A stretch of 43,800 nt of DNA from a virus: the IMG/VR virus record IMGVR_UViG_3300038701_001879, positions 1 through 43,800 of that record, one strand, 5' to 3'. The notes below the pieces were generated by a model, which saw only the letters and a program-made list of their open reading frames with translations, was not told the DNA's origin and ran no database searches. A program made the translations under genes and the position numbers. Each line of letters begins with the position of its first letter. Within the stretch, counting starts at the first letter, position 1. Below, one piece after another: positions 14,032 through 22,577 of this stretch.

Positions 14032-14706
14032 CTATTCCTTCACAGCCACCAACCGCACATAAAACTCACTCACAACATTGATATGAATTTGCTTGGCTCT
14101 CCAAAATGCAGGGGTATCCTGCCCATTCACAAAATAAGGCTCACCAGCAAAATATTCAGTCGGGCGCATCGGTGTTTCTTCAATCTGACGAAAATGCAAC
14201 TGCCGATCATACTCAAACGGGGCATCAGGGTTAGGCGACATGCTATGACTAAATGAATGCTCTGTTAAATACCGTGTATGACTCGGATCAATCAACCCAC
14301 CATTACTAAACCCATACGGGCTGAGGATATGAACCACTGCCCCATGCTCAAGCACACGCCACAACTCACTAAAAAATGCAAACCACCCATCCTGCATTTC
14401 TGAAAGTTTATGATTAGGAACATTGTCATTAACAACCAACCCGCCTACCACAACTTTCTGAGGTTCATTTAACCTTATCTCATGCGGTATATGCTCACAC
14501 ACATGGGCTAATAATGCCCCACTAAAGCTATCCGAAGGCAAGTCCCACGGATACTTAAACAAATCCATGCACTTATCCACACCCTGAACCATATTTTTAT
14601 CAATATTGACCCACTCAGGATACGAATAAATATCAGATTCAACCAATCCATGATGGGCTGGCTGTTCAGCAGGCAATATAATCCGCCCACATCCCAAATT
14701 AAGCAT
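14032..14706 (-). CDS. Class I SAM-dependent methyltransferase, 224 aa
   Basis: Motif I L-N-L-G-C-G stands at residues 2-7, an acidic strand end V-N-I-D about 33-36, and a post-core L-L-A-H-V-C-E-H-I-P-H near 68-78, as in Methyltransf_11-type enzymes that act on small molecules, sugars or glycans. F-F-S-E-L-W-R-V-L-E-H-G fits the usual 'L-x-x-x-x-R-V-L-K-P-G-G' helix. The ATG overlaps the stop of the upstream glycosyltransferase gene; a longer open frame upstream lies wholly inside that gene and is rejected. Sharing an operon with three glycosyltransferases, it probably methylates or caps a sugar on a virion component or host glycan. Confidence 0.8.
   Translation of the reverse strand: MLNLGCGRIILPAEQPAHHGLVESDIYSYPEWVNIDKNMVQGVDKCMDLFKYPWDLPSDSFSGALLAHVCEHIPHEIRLNEPQKVVVGGLVVNDNVPNHKLSEMQDGWFAFFSELWRVLEHGAVVHILSPYGFSNGGLIDPSHTRYLTEHSFSHSMSPNPDAPFEYDRQLHFRQIEETPMRPTEYFAGEPYFVNGQDTPAFWRAKQIHINVVSEFYVRLVAVKE
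14448..14463. repeat. Degenerate relative of the dispersed palindrome
   Basis: CCACAACTTTCTGAGG has two mismatches to the palindrome and is read in the gene as P-Q-K-V-V. It may be chance or a decayed copy. Confidence 0.3.
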
Positions 14707-15598
14707 CGGTTTTTCTGACACGTTTGCCTCGTTTCTTTTTAGTCTGATATGTTTTCTGATACCAGAAAACAATACTTTTTGCCCGCGCATCCCATGTGTG
14801 CTGTGCTAACCATTCCGTACCTGCACCAAATGGGACACCGCCCTTAACCTTCTCAATCGCATCATCAATATCTTTATAGAAAGTAAATGCACCAGGGTCA
14901 TACTCAATATCATGCAAATCGGCAATATCATGGGTCAACACAATACAACCCAATCCAGCGGTTTCAAACACACGCTGATTCAAGTCGCCCTTAGCACTCA
15001 CATTCAACGCATATCGAGCGTTTTGATACGCTTGTGCATAGTCATCATATAAAAGCCCCATACCTGCCAGAACTGATAATCCAGCTTTATTCATCGCCTC
15101 AATCATCGCCTGACGCTCAGGGTACATCACACCCACTATCGCCACATCATATACACGCTCATCAAAAGGAATCTCACTCGGCGTAAATGCAACGGGGTCA
15201 TACCCACACGGAAGCCAAGTCACATCTTTTTCGGACATATCCATAATTGATGTTGCCTTGTGCGCCAAGAAATAATGAGCAATCCCATGTTGCCGATAAT
15301 CACGCACATGATTGTCCACACCGAATACCACATGAGGGACATCACTATACACAGGGTGATGATATGCCCACGCCGATTCCATCACAATAACTAAATCAGG
15401 AGTCCAATCAGGGAACACCGTATCCAATGCACCATCGCTATAATGAATATGCCGAGGATGCACCCGACCGCCCCAAATCTGGTCTAATGTCGAATTACCA
15501 ACACTACGGACATCATGACCAAGCCGTTTGAGTGCATCTTTGACATACCGCCCCGAACAAACAGGGTAGTGAATATAAGCTAACAAAATTTTTGTCAT
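14699..15598 (-). CDS. CgeB-like glycosyltransferase (GT-B fold), 299 aa
   Basis: The N-terminal half starts with K-I-L-L-A-Y-I-H-Y and contains a D-L-V-I-V-M-E-S strand. The C-terminal half has D-V-A-I-V-G and the acceptor/donor motif L-N-Q-R-V-F-E-T-A-G-L-G-C-I-V-L-T near residues 215-231, characteristic of Glyco_trans_1_2/CgeB proteins. A very basic tail (K-K-K-R-G-K-R-V-R-K) ends it. It would transfer a sugar from an activated donor. ATGA overlaps at both ends place it firmly in one translationally coupled unit. Confidence 0.82.
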   Translation of the reverse strand: MTKILLAYIHYPVCSGRYVKDALKRLGHDVRSVGNSTLDQIWGGRVHPRHIHYSDGALDTVFPDWTPDLVIVMESAWAYHHPVYSDVPHVVFGVDNHVRDYRQHGIAHYFLAHKATSIMDMSEKDVTWLPCGYDPVAFTPSEIPFDERVYDVAIVGVMYPERQAMIEAMNKAGLSVLAGMGLLYDDYAQAYQNARYALNVSAKGDLNQRVFETAGLGCIVLTHDIADLHDIEYDPGAFTFYKDIDDAIEKVKGGVPFGAGTEWLAQHTWDARAKSIVFWYQKTYQTKKKRGKRVRKTDA

Positions 15599-16380
15599 GA
15601 CCAGAAATTCTCTTTCACTGCTCGTATATCAGGCTCAATCATCCCTGTATCCACCCATTTATTTTTGAACGCCATCGCATTCTGCATAAAATAGGGGCTT
15701 CCACCAGTAGAACCAACTGTATGAATAAATGTCACACTCGGCTCATACCACACCGAATAACCAGCCTGCACAACACGAGCGCACAAATCGACATCTTCGA
15801 AATAGGCTTTGTGATAGGTCTCCGCATCAAACCCACCCAATTCACGGAACAATTCCGCACGAATCGCCAATACAGCACCCGTCACAGCAGGCACTTCCTC
15901 AGCCACATTCGCAGGCGGATAATCTTTATCAGCATATCCCAAATAGCGATGCGTCGGTTGACACTTGCCATCAAAGTGAATTCCAGCATGTTGTATCGAC
16001 CCATTAGGGAACAATAACCGCCCCCCAACAATCCCAACCTTAGGATTCTCAAATGCCCGTAATAAGGCTTCATCCCAACCATCACTCAACCCGTATACAC
16101 CATAGCAATCCTGATTAAAAAATAACAGAATATCGCCACTCGCACGGTTTGACCCCACATTACAATTACCACCAAACCCCAAATTAACAGGGTTATGCTC
16201 AGCACTCGCAATACAAGGATGGATATAAGGAATTAAACTCCGTGGGCTATCATCCTGCACAATATACTCATGCGGATGTTTAGCCGTTGCCTGCAAGCTA
16301 ATTAACGCCTGCATCAAGGTCATAAAATCAAAGGGGTTATGCTCACCCACATAAGCTGGCACAATCACACTTAATTTCAT
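15595..16380 (-). CDS. Family 2 glycosyltransferase (GT-A fold), 261 aa
   Basis: L-S-V-I-V-P-A-Y at the start, N-L-G-F-G-G-N-C-N-V-G near residue 67, the metal-binding position F-F-N-Q-D near 88-92 (an N-x-D variant of D-x-D), then G-A-V-L-A-I-R near 165-171 and the catalytic F-E-D-V-D-L-C near 190-196. This is the rhamnosyltransferase-like branch of GT2. It uses a nucleotide-sugar donor. Coupled by ATGA to its neighbours. Confidence 0.88.
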   Translation of the reverse strand: MKLSVIVPAYVGEHNPFDFMTLMQALISLQATAKHPHEYIVQDDSPRSLIPYIHPCIASAEHNPVNLGFGGNCNVGSNRASGDILLFFNQDCYGVYGLSDGWDEALLRAFENPKVGIVGGRLLFPNGSIQHAGIHFDGKCQPTHRYLGYADKDYPPANVAEEVPAVTGAVLAIRAELFRELGGFDAETYHKAYFEDVDLCARVVQAGYSVWYEPSVTFIHTVGSTGGSPYFMQNAMAFKNKWVDTGMIEPDIRAVKENFWS

Positions 16381-17675
16381 ACAGCACCCTCTTTCATGAC
16401 TTCTTCAATGTCACCGTCAATCTGAATCATCTGCAGACCATCAGGAGGTAAAACAGGTTGAGCAATCGGCACAGGGGGTGGGCTTGCTTGTGGGGGTGGG
16501 TTGTCTTCACGATTTTTCAAGACCTCACACAACACATCATAAACCGCATCCACTGCCATATCCCAGCTTTGCGCCCGTGACCACTTCATACCTTCCTGTG
16601 CAATCACTTGACGCAGGGCTTTATTGCTATATAAAGCATTCAGTTTAGCCACAAAATCAGTCACATCAGGGTGATAATCCATTGCCCCACCCCATGTGGA
16701 ATAATTCTTAAATTCAATCGCCTTGACCAACATCCCACGACCATCACCGACAACTTCAGGACCAGAACAATAATCCAATGCCATACTGACGACACCACAC
16801 GCCATCGCCTCAGGTAAAGGCAAACCATACCCCTCACGATGGGACAGTACAACATGAGCATCTAACAAGTTATAACGGTCTCGCAGGCTGTGGATGCCTT
16901 TTTGTTGCACATCACGCCGAAAGATAAGCCGACTATAATCCCAGTCATTCTGAGTGCATAAATCCTTAATATTCCACCCAGCAGGACTAACCTCAGCCAT
17001 GTCCAACAGATAAAAAGCATTCGGTTTCCCCTTCGCAAACTTGAAGAAGCCCTCAAGCATCAATGGGATAGCCTTACGTCCTTGATTTTGTGCCATCGTA
17101 CCCAAAATAAACGCATCAGTAGATACACCGAGTTGCTCACGTAATTCAAGCCGTTTAGCCTCTGGCAACTGATAAAACTCATTCGGATTGATACCAGGGC
17201 GACACAATTTGGCATCCACACCAGCCTCTAAATAAGCATCCACCCCAAATTGAGAGATAGATAGCGCACCATCCGCCTCTTTCATCATCTCCACCCACTG
17301 CGGGGCAATCGGGACACCATCCACAGGTGTAATCACCACAAACTTATGCCGACTCCAGTCAATCGGCGCATTCCGTACCGCCTCAGCATAAGGCGCATCC
17401 TGACACACCATCACCACATCAGGTTGAGTCGCATGAACCAGCTTAACAACATCCCCAACCCAATCCTGCCCAAATGCTAGCTTAAGTTGAAGGCTTGCGA
17501 CATGATACGGTAAGGCTTGCCCATCCATCACAGCAGGCAACAACCCATCATATCCAAACGATGCCCCTAATATATGGAAGCCCCGACGATGCAATCGAAC
17601 ACCGATATTATCAGTAATCCGACCATATCCACTTGATACACCCGAATCCCCTATCAATAGGATTTTATCATTCAT
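16377..17675 (-). CDS. Family 4 glycosyltransferase (GT-B fold), 432 aa
   Basis: The N-terminal Rossmann half begins K-I-L-L-I-G-D-S-G-V-S-S-G-Y-G-R. The C-terminal half has the E-x7-E motif in R-E-G-Y-G-L-P-L-P-E-A-M-A-C-G, a donor-binding signature of GT4 retaining enzymes. A Pro-rich tail (about residues 390-412) follows the catalytic part and may be a linker to another protein. It is first in the coupled glycosylation block, and its start overlaps the coiled-coil gene. Confidence 0.88.
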   Translation of the reverse strand: MNDKILLIGDSGVSSGYGRITDNIGVRLHRRGFHILGASFGYDGLLPAVMDGQALPYHVASLQLKLAFGQDWVGDVVKLVHATQPDVVMVCQDAPYAEAVRNAPIDWSRHKFVVITPVDGVPIAPQWVEMMKEADGALSISQFGVDAYLEAGVDAKLCRPGINPNEFYQLPEAKRLELREQLGVSTDAFILGTMAQNQGRKAIPLMLEGFFKFAKGKPNAFYLLDMAEVSPAGWNIKDLCTQNDWDYSRLIFRRDVQQKGIHSLRDRYNLLDAHVVLSHREGYGLPLPEAMACGVVSMALDYCSGPEVVGDGRGMLVKAIEFKNYSTWGGAMDYHPDVTDFVAKLNALYSNKALRQVIAQEGMKWSRAQSWDMAVDAVYDVLCEVLKNREDNPPPQASPPPVPIAQPVLPPDGLQMIQIDGDIEEVMKEGAV

Positions 17676-17931
17676 CGTCTTTCCCTTCTTTGAGTGCCTT
17701 CAATTCCGCTTCAAGCTCTGTTATACGTTGCTGAAGTCGTCGGTTTTCATCTATTAACAACCCTATGCTCTTATCAGCATCGAGATTCCCATCAGCATCC
17801 GAACCCCAAAAACGAATCCCTGTGTACCCTAGATTATTCGGTCCCTTTAATGCGCTGTAATCACCTTTGATGTAATATTTATTCGCGGCATCCACAAAGG
17901 GGTCTATGTTTTCGTCTTTTGGGTCGCTCAT
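17668..17931 (-). CDS. Small protein with C-terminal coiled coil, 87 aa
   Basis: Not recognised. The N-terminal part is acidic; the last 35 residues (L-L-I-D-E-N-R-R-L-Q-Q-R-I-T-E-L-E-A-E-L) form a clear heptad coiled coil. AGGAG lies 7 nt before the chosen ATG, 18 bp inside the longer frame. It overlaps the GT4 start by 8 bp, so it may oligomerise with or anchor the glycosylation enzymes; equally it may be a minor virion protein. Confidence 0.65.
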   Translation of the reverse strand: MSDPKDENIDPFVDAANKYYIKGDYSALKGPNNLGYTGIRFWGSDADGNLDADKSIGLLIDENRRLQQRITELEAELKALKEGKDDE

Positions 17932-17998
17932 ATAACATCTCCTATTCATTAGACATATATCAAGTATATATCAAAAATAAGAAGCAACCGAACCCTTA

Positions 17999-18403
17999 TC
18001 ACCCATCGATATTGACCCCAGCCCACGTCCACACATTGAACGCCTCAACATATAAATGCCCATCATCCGTCGTGATTTGACCGCTGATGGTGTACGCTGT
18101 GCCTGTATCAAAGTTATTTTGACCCGATAGCGTCACCATACTAAACCCACTACCAGAAGCCAATGCCGATGCCGTTGCGCTCGATGGGTCTGCACCACTT
18201 GCCGTTGCACTATTCCACGCAGAATAATAAAACCCTGTCGCACTCCCAATCGCACTCATGCCCGTCGGCACATACCACGCAAAATCAGCTGGGACTTCAA
18301 ACCCAATTAACCGATCAGCCCAATCAATTTGGACGGTTCGCTTTTCTGCTTGGTGAAAATTACGGAAGCCATCACCACCTGCATGAATTGTCGCTGTTGC
18401 CAT
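17999..18403 (-). CDS. Putative virion decoration/neck protein, 134 aa
   Basis: A Gly/Ala/Ser-rich beta protein (F-Y-Y-S-A-W-N-S-A-T-A-S-G, F-S-M-V-T-L-S-G-Q) ending in aromatic strands (Y-V-E-A-F-N-V-W-T-W). Its start shares the TAATG overlap with the upstream connector gene, so it belongs to the head-tail unit. No homologue recognised. Confidence 0.6.
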   Translation of the reverse strand: MATATIHAGGDGFRNFHQAEKRTVQIDWADRLIGFEVPADFAWYVPTGMSAIGSATGFYYSAWNSATASGADPSSATASALASGSGFSMVTLSGQNNFDTGTAYTISGQITTDDGHLYVEAFNVWTWAGVNIDG

Positions 18404-18777
18404 TATTCATCCCCTCGTGTTAATCGGGTTGTCCATTGACCACCCACACGGGCTGGCTGTGGGTCACTCTCCACTCGATACACCACCCCATCCCACACAA
18501 ATTCATCACGTCGCGTCGGCTTAAACTCTGTTGTGGAATAAACCGTCTGGGTTGCGATTTGCCCAACCCCTGCCTGCGTTTCATTGTTTGCCGAAAATGT
18601 CATATGTGCGCTCACGAGCATCTCACGATAATAAAGAGTCTCACCAATACCCAAGACATCATCCCCACCACCAGCAGACACAAATTGCTTCCATGTCACA
18701 GAATGCCCAGCGTATTGCATAATTTGCTGAGCCTGTGCTGATATACGATTGCGTTGTGGTCCTCGGTAACTCATCCC
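18403..18777 (-). CDS. Putative head closure / stopper connector, 124 aa
   Basis: Position directly after the adaptor candidate, size, and a beta-rich C-terminal half (F-V-W-D-G-V-V-Y-R-V-E-S-D and a final T-T-R-L-T-R) recall the SPP1 gp16/HK97-like head-closure proteins ('...G-x-x-Y-x-V...' barrels). Two starts are possible: TTG at 18792, or the ATG (M-S-Y-R-G-P) chosen here, which overlaps the upstream gene by 7 bp. Confidence 0.6.
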   Translation of the reverse strand, partial: GMSYRGPQRNRISAQAQQIMQYAGHSVTWKQFVSAGGGDDVLGIGETLYYREMLVSAHMTFSANNETQAGVGQIATQTVYSTTEFKPTRRDEFVWDGVVYRVESDPQPARVGGQWTTRLTRGDE

Positions 18778-19277
18778 TGGTTTGCCCCCCAAGAATAAAT
18801 CGTACCACCACCCACCGCATCCTGCCGTTGCTCATCCTCAAACTTCTCATACATCTTGACCAGCAGATTTTGCGCTTGAGTGTCGTCAAATTGCGTACCA
18901 TCTGGGGATTGCCATTTCGCACGCTTCAAACCATCAAACATCAATGTCTTGACCGCTTCCAACCGCGCCCCATTGACATTGCCACCAGCACTCAACATAT
19001 GATCGATCTCATCATCAGAGAACACACTATGCACATAATTAACCAAGAACGCGCTATTTGCTGAGATCGGCTTCGCAAATGCCACAATGCCCGAGGCAAA
19101 CGTCGCCCCTGTGGCAGACCATCCACCAATGCCACTCACAAACGCTGTCGCACTTGTAATATTCACATGGGGCAGATTGAAACCAGTCCCCAACCCATCC
19201 CCATAATAAACTTTATTCTCGATTTTCGGCGCATCTTGGATACCTAAGCGAACCTGTTGTGCCGATGTTAAACTCAT
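18771..19277 (-). CDS. Putative head-tail adaptor, 168 aa
   Basis: It lies in the first connector position after the capsid genes. It begins with a short helix (T-S-A-Q-Q-V-R-L-G-I-Q-D), then a beta insertion, then a helical bundle (D-D-E-I-D-H-M-L ... A-R-L-E-A-V-K-T-L-M-F-D-G-L-K) like gp6/gp15-type adaptors, which carry a helical bundle that docks on the portal. The A-x-x-V-R-x-x-I/L-x-D-A start is common for this group. ATGA overlap with the upstream gene. Confidence 0.6.
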   Translation of the reverse strand: MSLTSAQQVRLGIQDAPKIENKVYYGDGLGTGFNLPHVNITSATAFVSGIGGWSATGATFASGIVAFAKPISANSAFLVNYVHSVFSDDEIDHMLSAGGNVNGARLEAVKTLMFDGLKRAKWQSPDGTQFDDTQAQNLLVKMYEKFEDEQRQDAVGGGTIYSWGANQG

Positions 19278-19798
19278 GAGTATTCGTCACTTTCACCAGC
19301 ATCTTCACCATGATCTTCTGGTGTTGATTCTTCTGGCTTATCGTCGCTATCTTCTTCTTCGGTTTCGTCTTCAACATCCTCAGCAGATTCTTTAAGCTGT
19401 TTCTTGAGCTTAGTCATCTGTCCTTTAAGTGTTGAATTTTCTTTCTTCAAGTCGGCAATTTGCCCACCCAATTCTTCACGCAATTCAGCTAATGCCTCAG
19501 TCAATTGATTCGTCGCGTCAGCAGTATCATCAACCTTATCGGCTTGTGCTTCTGATTCACGCAGATGCACCATGTCATCATACGCATAACGCACACTACT
19601 TCGACCAAACGCTTCAACAAATTCAACAGGACTCAACTTCATCGATTTGACCTGAACTTGATAGTGTTTGACATGCCCAGGCAAACGATTTAACTTCTCA
19701 ACATCGCGCCCAGCCTCAGCCAGCAGATCATCCATATAATCAATGACTTCCTGCCCTGCCTCAGTCAACACACCATTTTTAATCATATCTGGATACAT
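19274..19798 (-). CDS. Acidic coiled-coil protein next to the capsid gene, 174 aa
   Basis: The first 80 residues form a compact helical domain (L-T-E-A-G-Q-E-V-I-D-Y-M-D-D-L). The middle (about 100-140) is a coiled coil (L-A-E-L-R-E-E-L-G-G-Q-I-A-D-L-K-K-E-N), and the last 35 residues are almost entirely Asp/Glu/Ser/Pro. A scaffolding-type or capsid-associated role would fit, although a scaffold-like region already exists in the protease gene. TGAGGA precedes the ATG. Confidence 0.6.
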   Translation of the reverse strand: MYPDMIKNGVLTEAGQEVIDYMDDLLAEAGRDVEKLNRLPGHVKHYQVQVKSMKLSPVEFVEAFGRSSVRYAYDDMVHLRESEAQADKVDDTADATNQLTEALAELREELGGQIADLKKENSTLKGQMTKLKKQLKESAEDVEDETEEEDSDDKPEESTPEDHGEDAGESDEYS

Positions 19799-19820
19799 AT
19801 TTTGTCCTCACTTTTATACA

Positions 19821-19845
19821 GAAAAGAGGGCGGTTAAGCCCCCTC
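19821..19845 (-). terminator. Hairpin after the major capsid gene
   Basis: On the minus strand GAGGG pairs with CCCTC around a 10-nt loop and is followed by TTTTC. It is a weak intrinsic terminator at the capsid gene's 3' end. Such sites can trim or stabilise the abundant capsid mRNA relative to downstream genes. Confidence 0.5.
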
Positions 19846-19863
19846 ATTCTTATTTGAAATCAA

Positions 19864-20973
19864 TTAACTAACGCTTGGCTCAGTTGTGCTATCGCTATAA
19901 AACGCACAGCGATCATCAATAAAGCCGAGACCAAAGTAACCAGAGATCATGTAGCGAATAACATCCCGTGTCAGGAAGGATTCACTAGATTCAGTCATGG
20001 TTTCTTGATAGATATTCCATCCTTCAACGTTTTGACGAACGAAACCACCGCGACTGGTATCCATGATGCCCCACTCATAAGTCTGACCGACCCACGGGGA
20101 GAATACAATTGTTTGAATCATACCGCGCAATGGGTTGCTTGTGCCTGTCCCAATGGTTTCAACTGTAGTATTACCATGAGTGCGTTGTAGCTCGGTACTT
20201 GTGAGCAATTGCAGTACAGGGACTTCCATCAATGGTGTCGCAAATAGCAAATTCGGGTTATAGCCCAAATACGCGCCACTTTTACGATCTTTCGCAGTGG
20301 TGACCACAGCCTTAGCAGTACGGAAACCATCAGCAGAGAATGTCAATGTTTGAGTGTTTGCACCCACATCATTATCATCTGTTGAGTCACTACGGTTATA
20401 GTTCGCAGTATCCGTAATCGCTTTATAGGCTTCGTATTCATCAGTCAAAATCGCGGCTAACCCTAATTCCTCAGCGATTTGACGGATTTTGCCGATTTGG
20501 TCAAAGCGAATCCAATCACCCAAAATATCAACCAATACAGAATATTGGTCATTGCGAACAATTGTCCCACCTTCAAACCCTGATGCCACACGGGGGCGTT
20601 CTTGACCAGAGCGATACTTAGGTATCACACCGATACCAGCATCACGGATGTATTCCTCTTGTTGTTTTCGGCTATCGATCTCACGAGTAAACGCTGTGTA
20701 AGTACGGCTAGCGTTTGCCATCGCTGTGAACGCTACTTGTTTTAAGTCTGTCCGCAAAATGTTTGCCGCATCTGGATTGTTTAAAAATGCTTCACGTAAG
20801 GTCATGCGAACACGATCCCCACCGGGCAAACTGCGTACAGTCAATGATTCCAAGAAATCATACTCAATATCAACAGGTTGATTTGGGTTGATAACTTCTT
20901 CTTTGATAACTTTACCGTTACCTTCACTGTCGTAATCGACTGTGAGAACTTTTGTTGTTTTAATGTCAGACAC
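19864..20973 (-). CDS. Major capsid protein (HK97-fold type), 369 aa
   Basis: Position after protease/scaffold and decoration genes, a length near 370, and segments such as L-R-E-A-F-L-N-N-P-D-A, a helix-rich middle (I-R-Q-I-A-E-E-L-G-L-A-A-I-L-T-D-E-Y-E-A) and the C-terminal strand set (W-G-I-M-D-T-S-R-G-G-F-V-R) indicate the shell-forming subunit. It starts with GTG, with AAGGGGG 6 nt upstream, a very strong ribosome-binding site suiting high output. A weak terminator follows. No homologue is named because I rely on context and pattern. Confidence 0.85.
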   Translation of the reverse strand: MSDIKTTKVLTVDYDSEGNGKVIKEEVINPNQPVDIEYDFLESLTVRSLPGGDRVRMTLREAFLNNPDAANILRTDLKQVAFTAMANASRTYTAFTREIDSRKQQEEYIRDAGIGVIPKYRSGQERPRVASGFEGGTIVRNDQYSVLVDILGDWIRFDQIGKIRQIAEELGLAAILTDEYEAYKAITDTANYNRSDSTDDNDVGANTQTLTFSADGFRTAKAVVTTAKDRKSGAYLGYNPNLLFATPLMEVPVLQLLTSTELQRTHGNTTVETIGTGTSNPLRGMIQTIVFSPWVGQTYEWGIMDTSRGGFVRQNVEGWNIYQETMTESSESFLTRDVIRYMISGYFGLGFIDDRCAFYSDSTTEPSVS

Positions 20974-20984
20974 AATGCACCCCC

Positions 20985-21521
20985 TTAACCGCGCACGTCT
21001 GGAGCAGGAGTGGTCACACGAACCAACATCTCACCTGTACCAGCATTACTGAAATTACGTGAACCAATAACCGTCGCAACAGGAGTATGTTGTCCATTTG
21101 CTGTCCCTGACAACGCCGAGTTGGTGAGAACTTGAGCAGTTTGCCATGTTGCACCAACACCCGTCAGACCTGTAACGCCATTGACTGCCGAGCCTGTAGA
21201 GACAGGATAAGCACCAACACCGAGCGCAGGCTGACCACTAAACGCTGCGGACACATACATACTAATATCTGTCGCATAAAGCAAAGCAGAATTAGCAACG
21301 GAACGTCCAGCTTGGTCATATGTAGGGCTTGCATCAACCGCAACACCTGCCCCACTGGTTTTCCAGTAGGCTTTATCGCCTTGATTTGTAGCAAGAACGT
21401 ATTGACCGCTATATGCTAGCCAGTCACCGACATTAATTGTTCCAAATGCACTCGCTTGTGCAAATTTAATATCCTCTTGATAGGGCACACTAGCCAGTGC
21501 GCTCTTTGCAATTGGTGGCAT
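20985..21521 (-). CDS. Putative capsid decoration protein, 178 aa
   Basis: A Gly/Ala/Ser/Thr-rich beta protein with no charged clusters, in the slot between protease/scaffold and major capsid genes where head-stabilising decoration proteins are encoded (lambda gpD-like place). Segments D-W-L-A-Y-S-G-Q-Y and P-A-L-G-V-G-A-Y-P-V-S recall DUF2190-type capsid cement proteins. AAAGG precedes the ATG. Confidence 0.65.
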   Translation of the reverse strand: MPPIAKSALASVPYQEDIKFAQASAFGTINVGDWLAYSGQYVLATNQGDKAYWKTSGAGVAVDASPTYDQAGRSVANSALLYATDISMYVSAAFSGQPALGVGAYPVSTGSAVNGVTGLTGVGATWQTAQVLTNSALSGTANGQHTPVATVIGSRNFSNAGTGEMLVRVTTPAPDVRG

Positions 21522-21527
21522 TTTTAT

Positions 21528-22577
21528 TTACCTTTTCAATTTTGATATACGAGATTGCCAAGCGTTAAAATCTTCATCGGCACGCGGTTTAGAATCACTC
21601 GCCTTTGCAACAGGATCAGGCTTATAACTCTCCTGTACCCGTCGTTTCGGCAAATTATCAACCGTTTGACGCTGACCACGCTTGGCTTTTTGTTCCTCTG
21701 CTTGGATGATCCCAGCCCATTCATCAGGCTCAGATTCAACCAATCGCGGACGTAAATCCGCTTTCCACTCAGCAGGTAAACGAACCTTCTGCAATGTCTC
21801 AACCACAATAAGCTCACGTCTTGCCTTATCCAATTCGGTTAAGGTAGCCTCGTGTTCTTTTAACACTGCACGACGTTTATCTTCTGCCTCTTTTAACGCC
21901 TCTTTGGCACGGTCAGCCTCAGCCTTTGCTGTCTTAACCGCGCTCGTTTGACGCGCCAATTTCATTTCTTTCCGCAACCGCTCCACATAATCAGGACGCG
22001 ATTCCAGCCATTCCTCATAATCGGCACTTTCCATAACCGCCGATACAATATCCCCACCATCACTGGCAATCAATTTATCAAATCCGCCACCAGCAGCAGG
22101 GGTTGTCACATCATCCACACTCACCACACTGGTAATCTCAGCAACTTCCATCATGCCATCGTCACGCTTTTCACCACGTCCCAACGCATTAATCGAAGCC
22201 CCAAATAGTGAAGGGGGTGCATTCTCAAATACAACTTGTTGCGCCAATTGCCACGCGTCTTGCCCCTTTTGATTGGTCGTGAAGTGACGTGTTCCCACAA
22301 TCGCCTTTGACGCTTCATCAAAATGGACATCGGATAACCACCCTGTAATATCTGTAATCGACCGCTCGGGTCGGTTACGCATATCATTACGCGACGGGTG
22401 GTCAGCATAGGTCTTAGCACCCTCAAATAAAGAAACAGCCCCTTTTAGGACTGTTTCTGGATAATGCCGTTTATTTTTACTCTCACCCACCGTGATGATC
22501 TTTTGTTTTACGGTGCGTGTCTCTTTGTCAGCCTCTAATAACTCAACTGACTCCACAAAAAGTTGTGTTCTCATCAT
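21528..22577 (-). CDS. Prohead protease fused to scaffold-like coiled coil, 349 aa
   Basis: The N-terminal about 170 residues show the pattern N-K-R-H-Y-P-E-T-V-L, A-K-T-Y-A-D-H-P-S and R-S-I-T-D-I-T-G-W-L seen in phage head maturation proteases. Conserved His (in D-H-P) and a later Ser (F-G-A-S-I-N) are candidate catalytic residues. Residues about 195-270 form a long charged coiled coil like a scaffold, then a disordered basic tail. It would template the procapsid and then digest the scaffold. The start overlaps the upstream stop (TGATG) with AAGGAT upstream. A dispersed-palindrome copy encodes residues right after the start. Confidence 0.78.
   Translation of the reverse strand: MMRTQLFVESVELLEADKETRTVKQKIITVGESKNKRHYPETVLKGAVSLFEGAKTYADHPSRNDMRNRPERSITDITGWLSDVHFDEASKAIVGTRHFTTNQKGQDAWQLAQQVVFENAPPSLFGASINALGRGEKRDDGMMEVAEITSVVSVDDVTTPAAGGGFDKLIASDGGDIVSAVMESADYEEWLESRPDYVERLRKEMKLARQTSAVKTAKAEADRAKEALKEAEDKRRAVLKEHEATLTELDKARRELIVVETLQKVRLPAEWKADLRPRLVESEPDEWAGIIQAEEQKAKRGQRQTVDNLPKRRVQESYKPDPVAKASDSKPRADEDFNAWQSRISKLKR
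22553..22568. repeat. Dispersed palindrome, one mismatch, at a gene start
   Basis: CCACAA-AAAG-TTGTGT begins about 10 bp inside the protease gene, immediately after its start codons, and is read there as T-Q-L-F-V-E, a different frame from the P-Q-K-V-V seen in other genes. Confidence 0.75.

Noticed and set aside
14706-14790. Longer N-terminus for the methyltransferase
   Set aside because: The extra 28 residues lie wholly within the upstream glycosyltransferase, are basic and unlike the family; motif I would be moved from its usual place at the N-terminus.
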